From Caldicellulosiruptor changbaiensis (GTDB taxonomy: Bacteria; Bacillota; Thermoanaerobacteria; Caldicellulosiruptorales; Caldicellulosiruptoraceae), in contig NZ_CP034791.1 in the NCBI RefSeq assembly GCF_003999255.1, positions 186,001-250,000 on the forward strand: a stretch of 64,000 nt of DNA, given 5' to 3'. This document shows positions 15,405 to 24,371 of this stretch, piece after piece. Position 1 is the first letter of the stretch, and the number at the start of each line of letters is the position of its first letter. The notes beneath the pieces were generated by a model, which saw only the letters and a list, made by a program, of their open reading frames with translations, made no database searches and had not been told where the DNA came from. The translations under genes and the position numbers were made by a program.

Positions 15405-16472
15405 ATGAAAAGGATCTTGATTGTTGATGACTCTGAACTGATGTGTGAAGTTATAAAAGGAGCTTTGAGGGGTTTAGAAGAAGATATAGTTGTTTTTATA
15501 GCTACAAATCCTCTTATTGCTATTAGAAAGGCTGGTTTATTTAACATTGATTTAGCACTAATTGACTATGAAATGCCTTATATGAATGGTCTTTTACTTA
15601 TCGGCTATTTAAAGGAGATAAATCCATTAACAAAAATTGTAATGGTTTCTGCTTATACTGAACCTGGTGCCCAGATTACTCTTGAAGCACTTGCAAGAGG
15701 TGCAATTGATTACATATTAAAACCCTCAAATAAAGAAGAATTTGAAGGATTTAAAAAAGAACTGTTAGATAAAGTTCGCTGGATATTAACAGGAAGAGAG
15801 TTTAGCCGTAAAAAAAGTAAGATAGAGAAAGACAGACCTAAAGTTTTAAGTTATCTTGAGGGTCTTAAAGCTGGTACTCCTAATTATTTAGTGGATAAGC
15901 TAAGAGAAAGTAAAGTAATAGCAATTGGAATTTCGACAGGAGGTCCCCCTGTTTTAGAAAAGATTTTTACAAATCTTAAGAAAGATTTTTCGATTCCAAT
16001 ATTGGTTGTTCAGCACATGCCACCAGCATTTACAAAAGCCTTGGCTGAAAGACTTTGCAAACTTTCTCAAAGACAAGTGAAAGAAGCCGAAGATGGTGAA
16101 AAGATTGAAAATGGTGTAATTTATATAGCAAAAGGTGGAGTGCATCTTGCTGTTGAAAAGATCTTAGGAAAGTATTACTTAAGACTTCTTGAAAATGTCG
16201 AAAAGGTGAATAGCCACAAACCATCTTGTGATATTTTATTCAGTTCAGTAGCTGAATGGTACGGGAAAAATGCAACAGGCATAATCATGACTGGAATGGG
16301 CTGTGATGGAGCAAATGGTCTTTTGGAAATGAAAAATCAGGGTGCCTTGACAATTGCGCAAAGCAAAGAATCATGCGTAGTTTTTGGCATGCCAAGAGTC
16401 GCCATAGAAAAGGGAGCGGCAGAAGCAGTACTAAGTACAGATGAGATTATAAGACTTTTAAATGAGGTATAA
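15405..16472 (+). CDS. cheB: CheB-type response regulator/protein-glutamate methylesterase
   Basis: The protein has a receiver domain (phosphoacceptor Asp54 in ALIDYEMP) joined by a linker to a methylesterase domain. The catalytic triad of CheB is complete: Ser177 in GISTGG, His204 in VVQHMP and Asp301 in TGMGCDGANG. It removes methyl groups from (or deamidates) chemoreceptor glutamates when phosphorylated. No other chemotaxis gene lies in the window, so it acts away from its partners or on a special receptor. The longest frame starts at 15390; the ATG at 15405 (MKRILIVDDSE) directly follows GAAGGAG and gives the usual family N-terminus. Confidence 0.9.
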   Translation: MKRILIVDDSELMCEVIKGALRGLEEDIVVFIATNPLIAIRKAGLFNIDLALIDYEMPYMNGLLLIGYLKEINPLTKIVMVSAYTEPGAQITLEALARGAIDYILKPSNKEEFEGFKKELLDKVRWILTGREFSRKKSKIEKDRPKVLSYLEGLKAGTPNYLVDKLRESKVIAIGISTGGPPVLEKIFTNLKKDFSIPILVVQHMPPAFTKALAERLCKLSQRQVKEAEDGEKIENGVIYIAKGGVHLAVEKILGKYYLRLLENVEKVNSHKPSCDILFSSVAEWYGKNATGIIMTGMGCDGANGLLEMKNQGALTIAQSKESCVVFGMPRVAIEKGAAEAVLSTDEIIRLLNEV

Positions 16473-16529
16473 ACCTAAAATAATAAATTTAAAATATCCC
16501 TTTAAGATTAAAGACACATCGATATATTC

Positions 16530-16643
16530 ACACTGCCTAAGATAAATGTTCAGTGAAGATTCAAAGGGATTATACACTTTTTACAATTAAGGCTGAAAAC
16601 CAAATGTGCTATCTTAACGGTAATTACACCACTCTATTCCTAT
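16530..16643 (-). pseudogene. Decayed fragment of a second DUF3842 gene
   Basis: This non-coding stretch aligns without long gaps to 14809-14918 inside the DUF3842 gene; shared blocks include TGAAGATTCAAAGG, AAGGCTGAAAAC and AAATGTGCTATCTT. I estimate 80-85% identity by eye. It is on the same strand as the intact gene and is 1.4 kb away, with the CheB-like gene between. It is a relic of a duplication or of a recombination event. Confidence 0.8.
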
Positions 16644-17191
16644 ACCTTCACATCCAAAACAGAAGTTGAAAAATTGCTCTGCAAATAAGGTACAACTCCA
16701 TTTTGAGGACTATAAGTATACATCATAATGTCTTGCAAAATAGGGATGTTATTGCTCATAAGATTTTTTAAATCATCAGCTGACAGTCCTTTGGTCAAAA
16801 ATAAATAACTACTGGAGAGCATAGTAATGTCTTGTTCTTGAAAAGTTTGGTATGATGTCAAAACTCCTTTTTTTAGAAGATTTAGCTGGTTTGCTATTTC
16901 AACTAAAGTACTTGGTGAGGACAGATCTGGCATCTGCTCAAAACTGTTTTGTACTACCTCTAAACCTGATTTGGAGCTTAGGATTTCTGGACTGTATATT
17001 TTAAGCTGGTTTTCGAAACTTGGAAGTTGTGCTTGCTTTTCAAGGATAGCTACTTTATCAGGTGTTATGTTGTTTTTCAAATTGTTCAAAACATTTCCTT
17101 GAGAAATTATTGTATAGTCAATTGAATTTTGCAAACTCTGCGAAAAAGTGTTTATCAAAGATTTTGAACTAATGTATGATATACCTACCAT
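16640..17191 (-). CDS. Hypothetical protein, 183 aa
   Basis: The protein has no signal peptide or membrane helix. It is largely helical and polar, rich in Ser, Gln, Leu and Asn, with coiled-coil-like stretches (NTFSQSLQNSIDYTIISQGN, LVEIANQLNLLKKGVL). It has no cysteine or conserved catalytic pattern that I can see. TGAGGT lies 7 nt before the ATG. It may be a motility or surface-associated helper given its neighbour cheB, but this is a guess. I do not recognise the family. Confidence 0.65.
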   Translation of the reverse strand: MVGISYISSKSLINTFSQSLQNSIDYTIISQGNVLNNLKNNITPDKVAILEKQAQLPSFENQLKIYSPEILSSKSGLEVVQNSFEQMPDLSSPSTLVEIANQLNLLKKGVLTSYQTFQEQDITMLSSSYLFLTKGLSADDLKNLMSNNIPILQDIMMYTYSPQNGVVPYLQSNFSTSVLDVKV

Positions 17192-17299
17192 TTTACCTCA
17201 ACTCTTTTTATACTTTTTTGGATATCCCCTCATATTTTTATTATACCACAATTCTTACTCAAAAGTTTTCAAAAAAGATGTGTATCTTTTTGCTCAAGT

Positions 17300-17656
17300 A
17301 TGGTATATATAAAGTTAAAGCAAACTCTTTTGGGGGCTTATGATTTTAAGATGGACAGCCAAACTCAAATACCCGAAAAGTTTAAAAAATTCTTTTGGGA
17401 TATTGAATTTGAAGATTTAGACATTCAGAGGCACAAAGCATTTATCATCACGCGCCTTCTTAACTTTGGAGACCAAGATTGCATAAAGTGGCTATTTAGC
17501 ACATATTCAAAAGAAGAGATTAAAGATGTGGTAAAAAATAGCAGAAGTCTTTTGAAAAAACCTGCAAGATTTTGGCAACTATATTTCAATTTGAAAGAGG
17601 ATGAAATGAGGTGTTTTGAGGTTTTCAAAAAGATGGAAGGGATGTTTCCGTTTTAG
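17300..17656 (+). CDS. DUF6922-like protein, partner of AbiEii toxin
   Basis: The 118-aa protein contains FFWDIEFEDLDIQRHKAFII and RLLNFGDQDCIKWLFSTYSK followed by RSLLKKPARFWQLYF. This pattern (KYFWD..., R.L.FGD...W, K.A.FW..YF) is that of the DUF6922 family often found just before AbiEii-type nucleotidyltransferases. It would be the antitoxin or regulatory half of the pair. The start is unsure: no good ribosome site precedes the ATG at 17300, and an internal ATG at 17351, 14 nt after a GGGGG, would give a 101-aa protein with a more family-like beginning. It ends 30 nt before the partner's preferred start. Confidence 0.7.
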   Translation: MVYIKLKQTLLGAYDFKMDSQTQIPEKFKKFFWDIEFEDLDIQRHKAFIITRLLNFGDQDCIKWLFSTYSKEEIKDVVKNSRSLLKKPARFWQLYFNLKEDEMRCFEVFKKMEGMFPF

Positions 17657-17686
17657 GGGTATTTCAAAATGGAGGTTAGCGTTAAG

Positions 17687-18328
17687 ATGTTTTTTAATGT
17701 TTTAGAGTATCAAAGATATGAAGTTCTAAATAAGATTGTAAAAAGTGATGTAATTGGAGAGTTTTACTTAGGTGGGGGGACAGGACTTGCTTTGCAGCTT
17801 GGACATAGAGTTTCAGAGGACTTCGACTTTTTTTCACCAATAGAATTTTCAAGCGACTATATAATATATAAATTGGAAAAAGTAGGCGATATAAACATAT
17901 TGTACTCAGCAAAAGATACTCTTCATATGCTTTTAGATGGAGTTAGGGTAACATGGCTATATTATCCTAATCCTTTATTAGATAATCTTGTAATACCAAC
18001 TGAAATAAAAGGCTTGAAAATTGCTTCAAAAATAGATATAGGTGTGATGAAATTAGTTGCTATTTCTTCAAGAGGCTCAAAAAAAGATTTTATTGATTTG
18101 TACTGTATATGTCAATCAGGAATAAAGTTAGAGGAGCTTGTTAAGTTTCTTCCACAAAAATTTCCAAACAAAATGGTAAATCTTTATCATATCCTTATGA
18201 GTCTCTGCTACTTTGATGATGCTGATGATGAAGCAATGCCCAAGATGTTCATTAGACTTGACTGGGATAATGTCAAGAGGTTTTTCTTAGATAGTTGTCG
18301 GAAATTAATCAAATTAATAGAACAATAA
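17687..18328 (+). CDS. AbiEii/AbiGii-type nucleotidyltransferase (toxin-like)
   Basis: The protein (213 aa) shows the DUF1814/AbiEii nucleotidyltransferase core: FYLGGGTGLALQLGHRVSED followed by FDFF, where the GG and the D-F-D-F-F pattern bind nucleotide and metal, then KIDIGVMKLVAISSRGSKKD and FIDLY. Known members transfer nucleotides to tRNA or other targets and act as toxins of type IV/II-like systems or as phage-defence proteins. GGAGG lies 11 nt before the ATG at 17687, so this start is preferred over ATG 17669 in which the ribosome site is embedded. It forms an operon with the DUF6922-like gene upstream. Confidence 0.85.
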   Translation: MFFNVLEYQRYEVLNKIVKSDVIGEFYLGGGTGLALQLGHRVSEDFDFFSPIEFSSDYIIYKLEKVGDINILYSAKDTLHMLLDGVRVTWLYYPNPLLDNLVIPTEIKGLKIASKIDIGVMKLVAISSRGSKKDFIDLYCICQSGIKLEELVKFLPQKFPNKMVNLYHILMSLCYFDDADDEAMPKMFIRLDWDNVKRFFLDSCRKLIKLIEQ

Positions 18329-18353
18329 TTTTCAAGAAAGAAGGTGTACCATC

Positions 18354-19082
18354 TTGAAGGTAATGACATTTTCACACTACAAAGAGGTAACTGATGAGGT
18401 TTTAAAAGACTCATATGCCATTGTTATTGACCTTCTCAGGGCAACATCTACCATGATTTGTGCCATTTCAAATGGTGCAAAGAGAATAATTCCTGTTGAG
18501 GATATTTCTGAGGCAAGGCTTTTTAAGAAGTTAGATGAAAGCGTTCTTCTTGGAGGAGAGAGAGGCGGCTTAAAAATTGAAGGTTTTGACCTTGACAACT
18601 CACCTCTTTCGTACAAAAAGGAAGTTGTGTTTGGCAAAACTGTGGTTATGACAACAACAAACGGCACAAGAGCGCTCAAGAAGGCATCCTTTGCAAAGCG
18701 AATCTTTCTTGGTTCATTTATAAATGCTAAAAAAACTGCAGAGTATATTATAAAAGAGGCTCTACAGTATAGCGTTGACACAATCTCAATTGTGTGTGCC
18801 GGAACAGAGGAGAAATTTACCCTTGAGGATATCCTTTGTGCTGGCTATTTTGTCGATTTATTTAAAGAGAATTTTCCAAATGCGTTTTTGGATGATCTTT
18901 CTCTTGCATCACATGTGCTTTATAAAAAATTTGAAAATGACCCTCATGAAATATTAAAATATTCATATCACTATAATCATTTAAAAAGGATTGGCTTTGA
19001 AGCTGACCTTCAATTTTGTCTCAAGAAAGACTTTATAGATTGTGTATGTGAGTATAAAAACTTGGTAGTAGAGAAGGTGTGA
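18354..19082 (+). CDS. comB: 2-phosphosulfolactate phosphatase family protein (ComB)
   Basis: The 242-aa protein carries the ComB motifs VIDLLRATSTM, LLGGERGGLKIEGFDLDNSP and VMTTTNGTRALKKA. ComB hydrolyses 2-phosphosulfolactate in methanogen coenzyme M synthesis; many Firmicutes have a homologue of unknown purpose, so the substrate here is not certain. AAGAAGGTG is 7 nt before the TTG start at 18354. The stop overlaps the start region of the next gene, indicating cotranslation with the membrane protein that follows. Confidence 0.85.
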   Translation: MKVMTFSHYKEVTDEVLKDSYAIVIDLLRATSTMICAISNGAKRIIPVEDISEARLFKKLDESVLLGGERGGLKIEGFDLDNSPLSYKKEVVFGKTVVMTTTNGTRALKKASFAKRIFLGSFINAKKTAEYIIKEALQYSVDTISIVCAGTEEKFTLEDILCAGYFVDLFKENFPNAFLDDLSLASHVLYKKFENDPHEILKYSYHYNHLKRIGFEADLQFCLKKDFIDCVCEYKNLVVEKV

Positions 19083-19084
19083 AA

Positions 19085-19645
19085 ATGTTCGAAATCTATC
19101 TTTCTTCATACTCAAAAAGAATTTATAAAAAAAGAGCCAAGATAACATCTATTGTAGGCATATTTGTAATCATTGCAATCTCAAGCTTACTTCACTTTGG
19201 ATTTGACTTTTTCAGCAGAATAAAGGCCTCTGCTGTGATTTTTGCAGTCAATGAGAGTGTATGGGAGCATCTTAAAATTGGATTTTTCGGGGGGTTGATT
19301 TTTTACATAATTGAATTTATCATTTATGGAAAGAAGTTTGACAATTTTATTGTAGGAAAATCAGTTGCGCTATTTTTAATACCATTTTTAACAGCGGTGT
19401 TTTTCTACACCTATACAGCATTTTTAGAAGACAACCTAATTCTTGATATACTCACTCTTGTCTTAGCAGTAATAATTGCTCAGCTTGTTTCACTTGGAAT
19501 AACACTGTCAAATAGAAAGATAAAAAAAGCGCCGTTTGTACTACTTTTAATTATCATGCTGATTTTGTTTCCACTATTTACATACTTTCCACCCAAAATT
19601 CCAGAACTTTTTTACGATTTTGCTCACAAGCGTTACGGAATGTAG
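19085..19645 (+). CDS. Membrane protein of the DUF6512 type
   Basis: The 186-aa protein is predicted to have about five or six transmembrane helices. It contains AVNESVWEHLKIGFFGGLIF, a motif with Trp, Glu and His in a loop, and ends with PPKIPELFYDFAHKRYG; both are marks of the DUF6512 family. Function is unknown. The preferred ATG at 19085 is 5 nt after AAGGTG; a GTG at 19079 overlaps the comB stop. It is coupled to comB and precedes metG. Confidence 0.75.
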   Translation: MFEIYLSSYSKRIYKKRAKITSIVGIFVIIAISSLLHFGFDFFSRIKASAVIFAVNESVWEHLKIGFFGGLIFYIIEFIIYGKKFDNFIVGKSVALFLIPFLTAVFFYTYTAFLEDNLILDILTLVLAVIIAQLVSLGITLSNRKIKKAPFVLLLIIMLILFPLFTYFPPKIPELFYDFAHKRYGM

Positions 19646-19701
19646 ATGTAAAAATATATTTCAAATATTAAAAAGTTTCAAAAAGAGGAGGAAAATGGTT
19701 C

Positions 19702-21669
19702 ATGGGTAAACCAAAGTTTTATATAACAACGCCTATATACTATCCATCTGATAAGCTTCACATAGGTCACACATACTGCACAGTTGCAGCAGACACCATT
19801 GCAAGGTACAAAAGACTCAGAGGATATGACGTGTTTTTCCTGACAGGCACAGATGAGCATGGACAAAAGATAGAAAGGAAAGCTCAGGAGGTGGGCAAGA
19901 CTCCTCAAGAGTATGTTGATGAAATAGTTGCGTCAATAAAAGACCTTTGGAAGCTTATGAACATCTCATATGATGACTTTATTAGAACAACAGAAGAGCG
20001 CCACAAGAAGGTTGTCCAGAAGATATTTACAAAGCTTTATGAGCAGGGCGATATCTACAAGAGCGAGTATGAGGGTTGGTACTGCACACCGTGTGAGTCG
20101 TTCTGGCTTGACAGACAGCTTGTTGATGGCAAGTGCCCTGACTGCGGCAGACCTGTTGAAAGAGCAAGAGAAGAGAGCTACTTTTTCAGGCTTTCAAAAT
20201 ACCAAGATGCACTTATAAAATACATTGAAGAGCATCCAGACTTCATAGTTCCCCAGTCGCGTGCAAACGAGATGATAAACAACTTTATAAAACCAGGACT
20301 TGAAGATGTGTGCGTTTCGCGAACAACTATAAAATGGGGAATTCCTGTGCCATTTGACCCCAAGCATGTGATCTATGTCTGGATAGACGCACTTTCAAAC
20401 TATATAACAGCACTGGGGTATATGAGCGAGGATGACAGCAAGTTCAAAAAGTATTGGCCGGCAGATGTTCACCTTGTTGGAAAAGAAATTGTGAGATTCC
20501 ACACAATAATTTGGCCGGCAATGCTGATGGCACTGGGTCTTCCTCTTCCAAAGATGGTGTTTGGTCATGGCTGGCTGCTTTTAGAGGGTGGCAAGATGTC
20601 AAAGTCAAAAGGGAATGTAGTGGACCCAGTAATACTTGCGCAAAAGTATGGAGTTGATAGCCTAAGATATTTCCTCTTAAGAGAGATTCCGTTTGGTGCT
20701 GATGGTCACTTTTCAGAAGATGCTCTAAAGACAAGACACAACAGTGACCTTGCAAATGACCTTGGAAATCTTTTATCAAGAACAGTTGCAATGATTGAAA
20801 AGTACTTTGATGGAATTATCCATCTTCCTGAAGAAAAAGAAGATCTTGACAATGAACTAATAACCTTAGCAAAAGAAGTATACGAAAAAGTATGCAAGTA
20901 TCTTGATGAGCTTCAATTTTCAAATGCCTTGATAGAAATCTGGAAGCTGATTGCAAGAGCGAATAAGTATATAGATGAGACAATGCCGTGGGTGCTTGGC
21001 AAGGACAAATCAAAGTATCCGCGACTAAAAACAGTTTTGTACAACTTAGCAGAGGTTTTGAGAATTGTGGCAATATTGATAGAACCATTTATGCCACAGA
21101 CAACACCAAAGATGCTTGCCCAGCTTGGAATTTCAAAAGAAGAAAATCCTGATATAACATCTTGGGAGTCAGCAGCAACATTTGGGCTAATTAGAGATGG
21201 CACAAAAGTGAAAAGAGACCAGCCACTTTTCCCGAGGATAGTTGATAAAAAGGAGGAGAAGGAAGTGCAAGAGCAAAATAAAACTGATGTTACCAAAATA
21301 GAAGGTGCTGTCCCTGCAGATGACAAAAAAGTAGATGAAAAGAAAGAGTATATTTCAATAGAAGATTTTTCGAAAATTGAACTCAGAGTTGCCAAGATTT
21401 TAGAAGCAGAAAAGATTGAAGGTGCAGACAAGCTACTTAAGCTCATTGTTGACTTAGGGGATGAAAAGCGCCAGATAGTTGCAGGCATTGCAAAACACTA
21501 TTCACCCGAGCAGCTCATTGGCAAAAAGATTGTGGTTGTTGCAAATCTAAAGCCTGCAAAACTGCGTGGTGTTGAGTCACAGGGCATGCTTTTGGCAGCG
21601 TCAATCGATGATGAGCTTTGCCTAATTACTCCTGAAAAAGACATCAAAGAGGGTGCAAAGGTAAAGTGA
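19702..21669 (+). CDS. metG: Methionyl-tRNA synthetase with C-terminal tRNA-binding domain
   Basis: This 655-aa enzyme charges tRNA-Met. It has the class I signature HIGH (residues 20-23) and KMSKS (298-302). Between them lies a zinc knuckle (YCTPCESFW...CPDCGRP). A charged linker near residue 520 leads to a C-terminal Trbp111/EMAP-II-like domain (about 548-655, IELRVAKILEAEKIEGADKL and ESQGMLLAA), which increases tRNA affinity and dimerises the enzyme. Its stop codon overlaps the TatD start (TGATG), placing it in a metG-tatD-radical SAM operon as is common in Firmicutes. Confidence 0.97.
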   Translation: MGKPKFYITTPIYYPSDKLHIGHTYCTVAADTIARYKRLRGYDVFFLTGTDEHGQKIERKAQEVGKTPQEYVDEIVASIKDLWKLMNISYDDFIRTTEERHKKVVQKIFTKLYEQGDIYKSEYEGWYCTPCESFWLDRQLVDGKCPDCGRPVERAREESYFFRLSKYQDALIKYIEEHPDFIVPQSRANEMINNFIKPGLEDVCVSRTTIKWGIPVPFDPKHVIYVWIDALSNYITALGYMSEDDSKFKKYWPADVHLVGKEIVRFHTIIWPAMLMALGLPLPKMVFGHGWLLLEGGKMSKSKGNVVDPVILAQKYGVDSLRYFLLREIPFGADGHFSEDALKTRHNSDLANDLGNLLSRTVAMIEKYFDGIIHLPEEKEDLDNELITLAKEVYEKVCKYLDELQFSNALIEIWKLIARANKYIDETMPWVLGKDKSKYPRLKTVLYNLAEVLRIVAILIEPFMPQTTPKMLAQLGISKEENPDITSWESAATFGLIRDGTKVKRDQPLFPRIVDKKEEKEVQEQNKTDVTKIEGAVPADDKKVDEKKEYISIEDFSKIELRVAKILEAEKIEGADKLLKLIVDLGDEKRQIVAGIAKHYSPEQLIGKKIVVVANLKPAKLRGVESQGMLLAASIDDELCLITPEKDIKEGAKVK

Positions 21670-22433
21670 TGATAGTTGATGTTCATGCTCATTATGACGA
21701 TGAAGCATTTTTGGATGACTTAGAGGATGTGATGGCAAGGCTAAAACAACAGGGAATTATTGCCATCTCATCCTCTTCATCTATTGAGTCATCAAAAGAG
21801 AATATTGAAATTGCAAAAATGTATGACCACATTTATATAAGTGTGGGAATTCATCCTCATGAGGCAAAAGATGCACCAAAAGATTTTGAAGATGATCTTT
21901 TTGAGCTTGCCAAATATGAAAAGAATGTTGCAATTGGTGAGATAGGTCTTGATTACCATTACGATTTTTCGCCAAGGGATGTGCAAAAAGAGGTTTTTGT
22001 CCACCAGATTGAGGTTGCAAAAAAATTAAATCTTCCCATTGTTGTTCACTCAAGAGAAGCGCACAAAGACACACTCGACATTTTACAAGAACATGCAATT
22101 GGCAAAATACCAATTTTGATTCACTGCTATTCAGGAAGTGTTGAGATGAGCAGGATTTTAAGAAAACATGGGATATATATCTCTGTTGGTGGTGTTGTCA
22201 CTTTTCAGAATGCAAAAAAGCTTATTGAGGTTGTAAAAGAGTACCCGCTTGAACTTTTGATGCTTGAAACAGACAGCCCTTATCTTACTCCTCATCCGCA
22301 CAGAGGTAAGCGCAATGATTCAACATATTTAAAGTATGTGATAACAAAAATTGCAGAGATAAAGGGAGTATCTGAAGATGAGGTAATTGAAAAAACAACC
22401 CAAAATGCCATGGATGTGTTTGGTATTAAATAA
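21669..22433 (+). CDS. tatD: TatD family metal-dependent hydrolase/DNase
   Basis: The protein is about 254 aa. Metal ligands are visible: His pair in VDVHAHYDDE, Glu in IGEIGLDYHYD, His in VVHSREA, His in LIHCYSGS and Asp in LETDSPYLTPHPHRGKRND. TatD proteins are Mg-dependent 3'-5' exonucleases acting in DNA quality control. The start is either the ATG at 21669, overlapping the metG stop by one nucleotide, or the GTG immediately before it. The radical SAM gene follows after 41 nt. Confidence 0.95.
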   Translation: MIVDVHAHYDDEAFLDDLEDVMARLKQQGIIAISSSSSIESSKENIEIAKMYDHIYISVGIHPHEAKDAPKDFEDDLFELAKYEKNVAIGEIGLDYHYDFSPRDVQKEVFVHQIEVAKKLNLPIVVHSREAHKDTLDILQEHAIGKIPILIHCYSGSVEMSRILRKHGIYISVGGVVTFQNAKKLIEVVKEYPLELLMLETDSPYLTPHPHRGKRNDSTYLKYVITKIAEIKGVSEDEVIEKTTQNAMDVFGIK

Positions 22434-22474
22434 GGCTAAAAAACAAAAAAGATGGGAGATGAATCAAAGTAAAG

Positions 22475-23071
22475 ATGGGAATGATAACATACACAATTGA
22501 CAACAAGCTATATATCAATGTTACAAACAAATGCACAAACTCATGCATATTCTGTATAAGAAACACGCCAAGAGGTCTTGGTGAGGGGTATGACCTGTGG
22601 CTTGAAAAAGACCCAACAGTAGATGAGATTTTAAATAGCATAAAAGACCCGCAAAAGTATGACGAAATTGTCTTTTGCGGCTATGGTGAGCCACTTATAA
22701 GACTTGATACTGTGATTGAGGTTGCAAAAAGGCTAAAAGAAAAGACATCTGTGCCCTTGAGAGTCAACACAAATGGCCATGCCTCTTACATTCACAAGAA
22801 AAATGTTCCACAGCTTCTTCACGGCCTTATTGACAGAATTTCGATAAGTCTTAACGCTTCAAACAAACAAAAGTACAATGAGATTTGTAGACCATTTTAT
22901 GAAGACATATATGACCATGTGATTGAGTTTATAAAAGAAAGCAAAAAATACATAAAAGAAGTGTGGGTTTCGTGTGTAGATACGGTCATAGATGAAGAGG
23001 AGATAGACAGGTGCAAGGAAATTGCAAAAAAACTTGGTGTAAATTTTAAATTGAGAGCGTATGAGGGATAA
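22475..23071 (+). CDS. TatD-linked radical SAM protein
   Basis: The 198-aa protein has the radical SAM cluster motif CTNSCIFCIRN, which binds a 4Fe-4S cluster and S-adenosylmethionine, followed by VFCGYGEPLIRLD (the GGE-like SAM-binding motif) and VPLRVNTNGHA. It is short and lacks an auxiliary cluster domain. Members encoded next to tatD form a known family of unknown substrate. It lies in the metG-tatD operon. The predicted ATG at 22475 lacks an ideal ribosome site; a second ATG is two codons later. Confidence 0.9.
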   Translation: MGMITYTIDNKLYINVTNKCTNSCIFCIRNTPRGLGEGYDLWLEKDPTVDEILNSIKDPQKYDEIVFCGYGEPLIRLDTVIEVAKRLKEKTSVPLRVNTNGHASYIHKKNVPQLLHGLIDRISISLNASNKQKYNEICRPFYEDIYDHVIEFIKESKKYIKEVWVSCVDTVIDEEEIDRCKEIAKKLGVNFKLRAYEG

Positions 23072-23125
23072 TATAGAATAAGGTGAATTTATTAGGACTA
23101 TAAAAATAAATTGAGGTGTCTTTTA

Positions 23126-24364
23126 ATGAAATTAAGAAGTTTAAGCATTAAAAACTTCAAAAGCTTCAAAGAAATAAATGTAGAGCTAAAAGATTTTAAC
23201 GTGGTTATTGGTGCGAATGCTTCAGGAAAGTCAAATTTTGTCCAAGTATTCAAATTTCTACGCGATATTATGAATCTTGGTTTAGAAAATGCTGTGTCCA
23301 TCCAAGGAGATATTGAATATCTTACTAATTTAAAAGTTGGCCGAGGTGAAGAATTATCAATTAGTATAGTGTGCGAAATAGAAGATAATGAAAAAATCGT
23401 AAATACAAAGCAAAACATTGAAATGACTTTCCATGAAATGAGGTATGAGTTTTCTCTAAAAGAGAAAAAAGGAGCGCCAGGTTTTAAAATTGTTAACGAT
23501 TGTTTGCTTCAAAAGTTTAAATTTAAAGATGAAGATGGGAAAATTATTGAGGGTGAAATCAGACTGTCCCATAAAAAAGATAAAGTAATGTACGGAATTT
23601 TTCCAAAAGGTATTGAGGAGAAAGTGGAAAGTCTTATTCCGCTTTTATATTTAAAAATGGATTCTTTACCCCAGAACATTCTGCTAATTCAAACGCCTTT
23701 GTTTTTTATCTGGCGGCGATTGACGATAGATAATATATTCCGTAATATTTCGATTTACGATTTTGATCCAAAAAAGTCCAAAGAGGCGGCTCCAATTACA
23801 GGTAAAGCTGAATTAGAAGAAAATGGCAGCAATCTTTCAATAGTGTTAAAAAACATTTTAGAAAATGAAGAAAAAAGGCGAAAACTTTTTAATTTAGTAA
23901 GTGACGTTTTGCCATTTGTTAATAATCTGACTGTAGAAAAATTACCTGATAAGTCTTTGCTTTTCAAGCTCCAAGAATCATACTTTGAAAAAAAGGATAT
24001 TCCTGCATCATTGCTTTCTGATGGGACTATTAATGTAATAGCAATGATAATTGCGTTATATTTTGAGAGAAAAAAGTTTGTTATCTTTGAAGAACCCGAA
24101 AGGAATATTCATCCTTTTCTTATTTCAAAAGTTATTGAAATGATGAAAGAAATTTCACGAAAAAAGCAGATTATTGTTACTACGCATAATCCTGAGGTTG
24201 TAAAATATGCAGGGGTTAATAATCTCCTTTTGGTTTCTCGTGGTAGAGATGGATTTTCAAAAATTTATCGTCCACTTGAAAAAGATGAGGTAAAGATATT
24301 TTTGGAAAATGATTTGGGGATAGAAGAACTCTTTGTTCAAAATCTTCTTGAGGTAGGGGGATAA
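23126..24364 (+). CDS. AAA ATPase of the OLD/RecF-like (AAA_15/21) type
   Basis: The protein (412 aa from the ATG at 23126, which has GAGGTG at 7 nt; the longest frame opens with TTG at 23111) starts MKLRSLSIKNFKSFKEINVE, the usual opening of SMC/RecF-like ATPases, then Walker A GANASGKSN (29-37). The C-terminal half has the ABC signature-like ASLLSDGTINVIAMIIALYF, Walker B VIFEEPERNIHPFL and the switch TTHNPEVV. A TOPRIM-fold protein is encoded 8 nt downstream. This split ATPase plus TOPRIM layout resembles OLD-family nucleases and PARIS/AbiL-type phage defence; the exact family is not recognised. It interrupts housekeeping genes as an accessory module. Confidence 0.88.
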   Translation: MKLRSLSIKNFKSFKEINVELKDFNVVIGANASGKSNFVQVFKFLRDIMNLGLENAVSIQGDIEYLTNLKVGRGEELSISIVCEIEDNEKIVNTKQNIEMTFHEMRYEFSLKEKKGAPGFKIVNDCLLQKFKFKDEDGKIIEGEIRLSHKKDKVMYGIFPKGIEEKVESLIPLLYLKMDSLPQNILLIQTPLFFIWRRLTIDNIFRNISIYDFDPKKSKEAAPITGKAELEENGSNLSIVLKNILENEEKRRKLFNLVSDVLPFVNNLTVEKLPDKSLLFKLQESYFEKKDIPASLLSDGTINVIAMIIALYFERKKFVIFEEPERNIHPFLISKVIEMMKEISRKKQIIVTTHNPEVVKYAGVNNLLLVSRGRDGFSKIYRPLEKDEVKIFLENDLGIEELFVQNLLEVGG

Positions 24365-24371
24365 ATAATTA

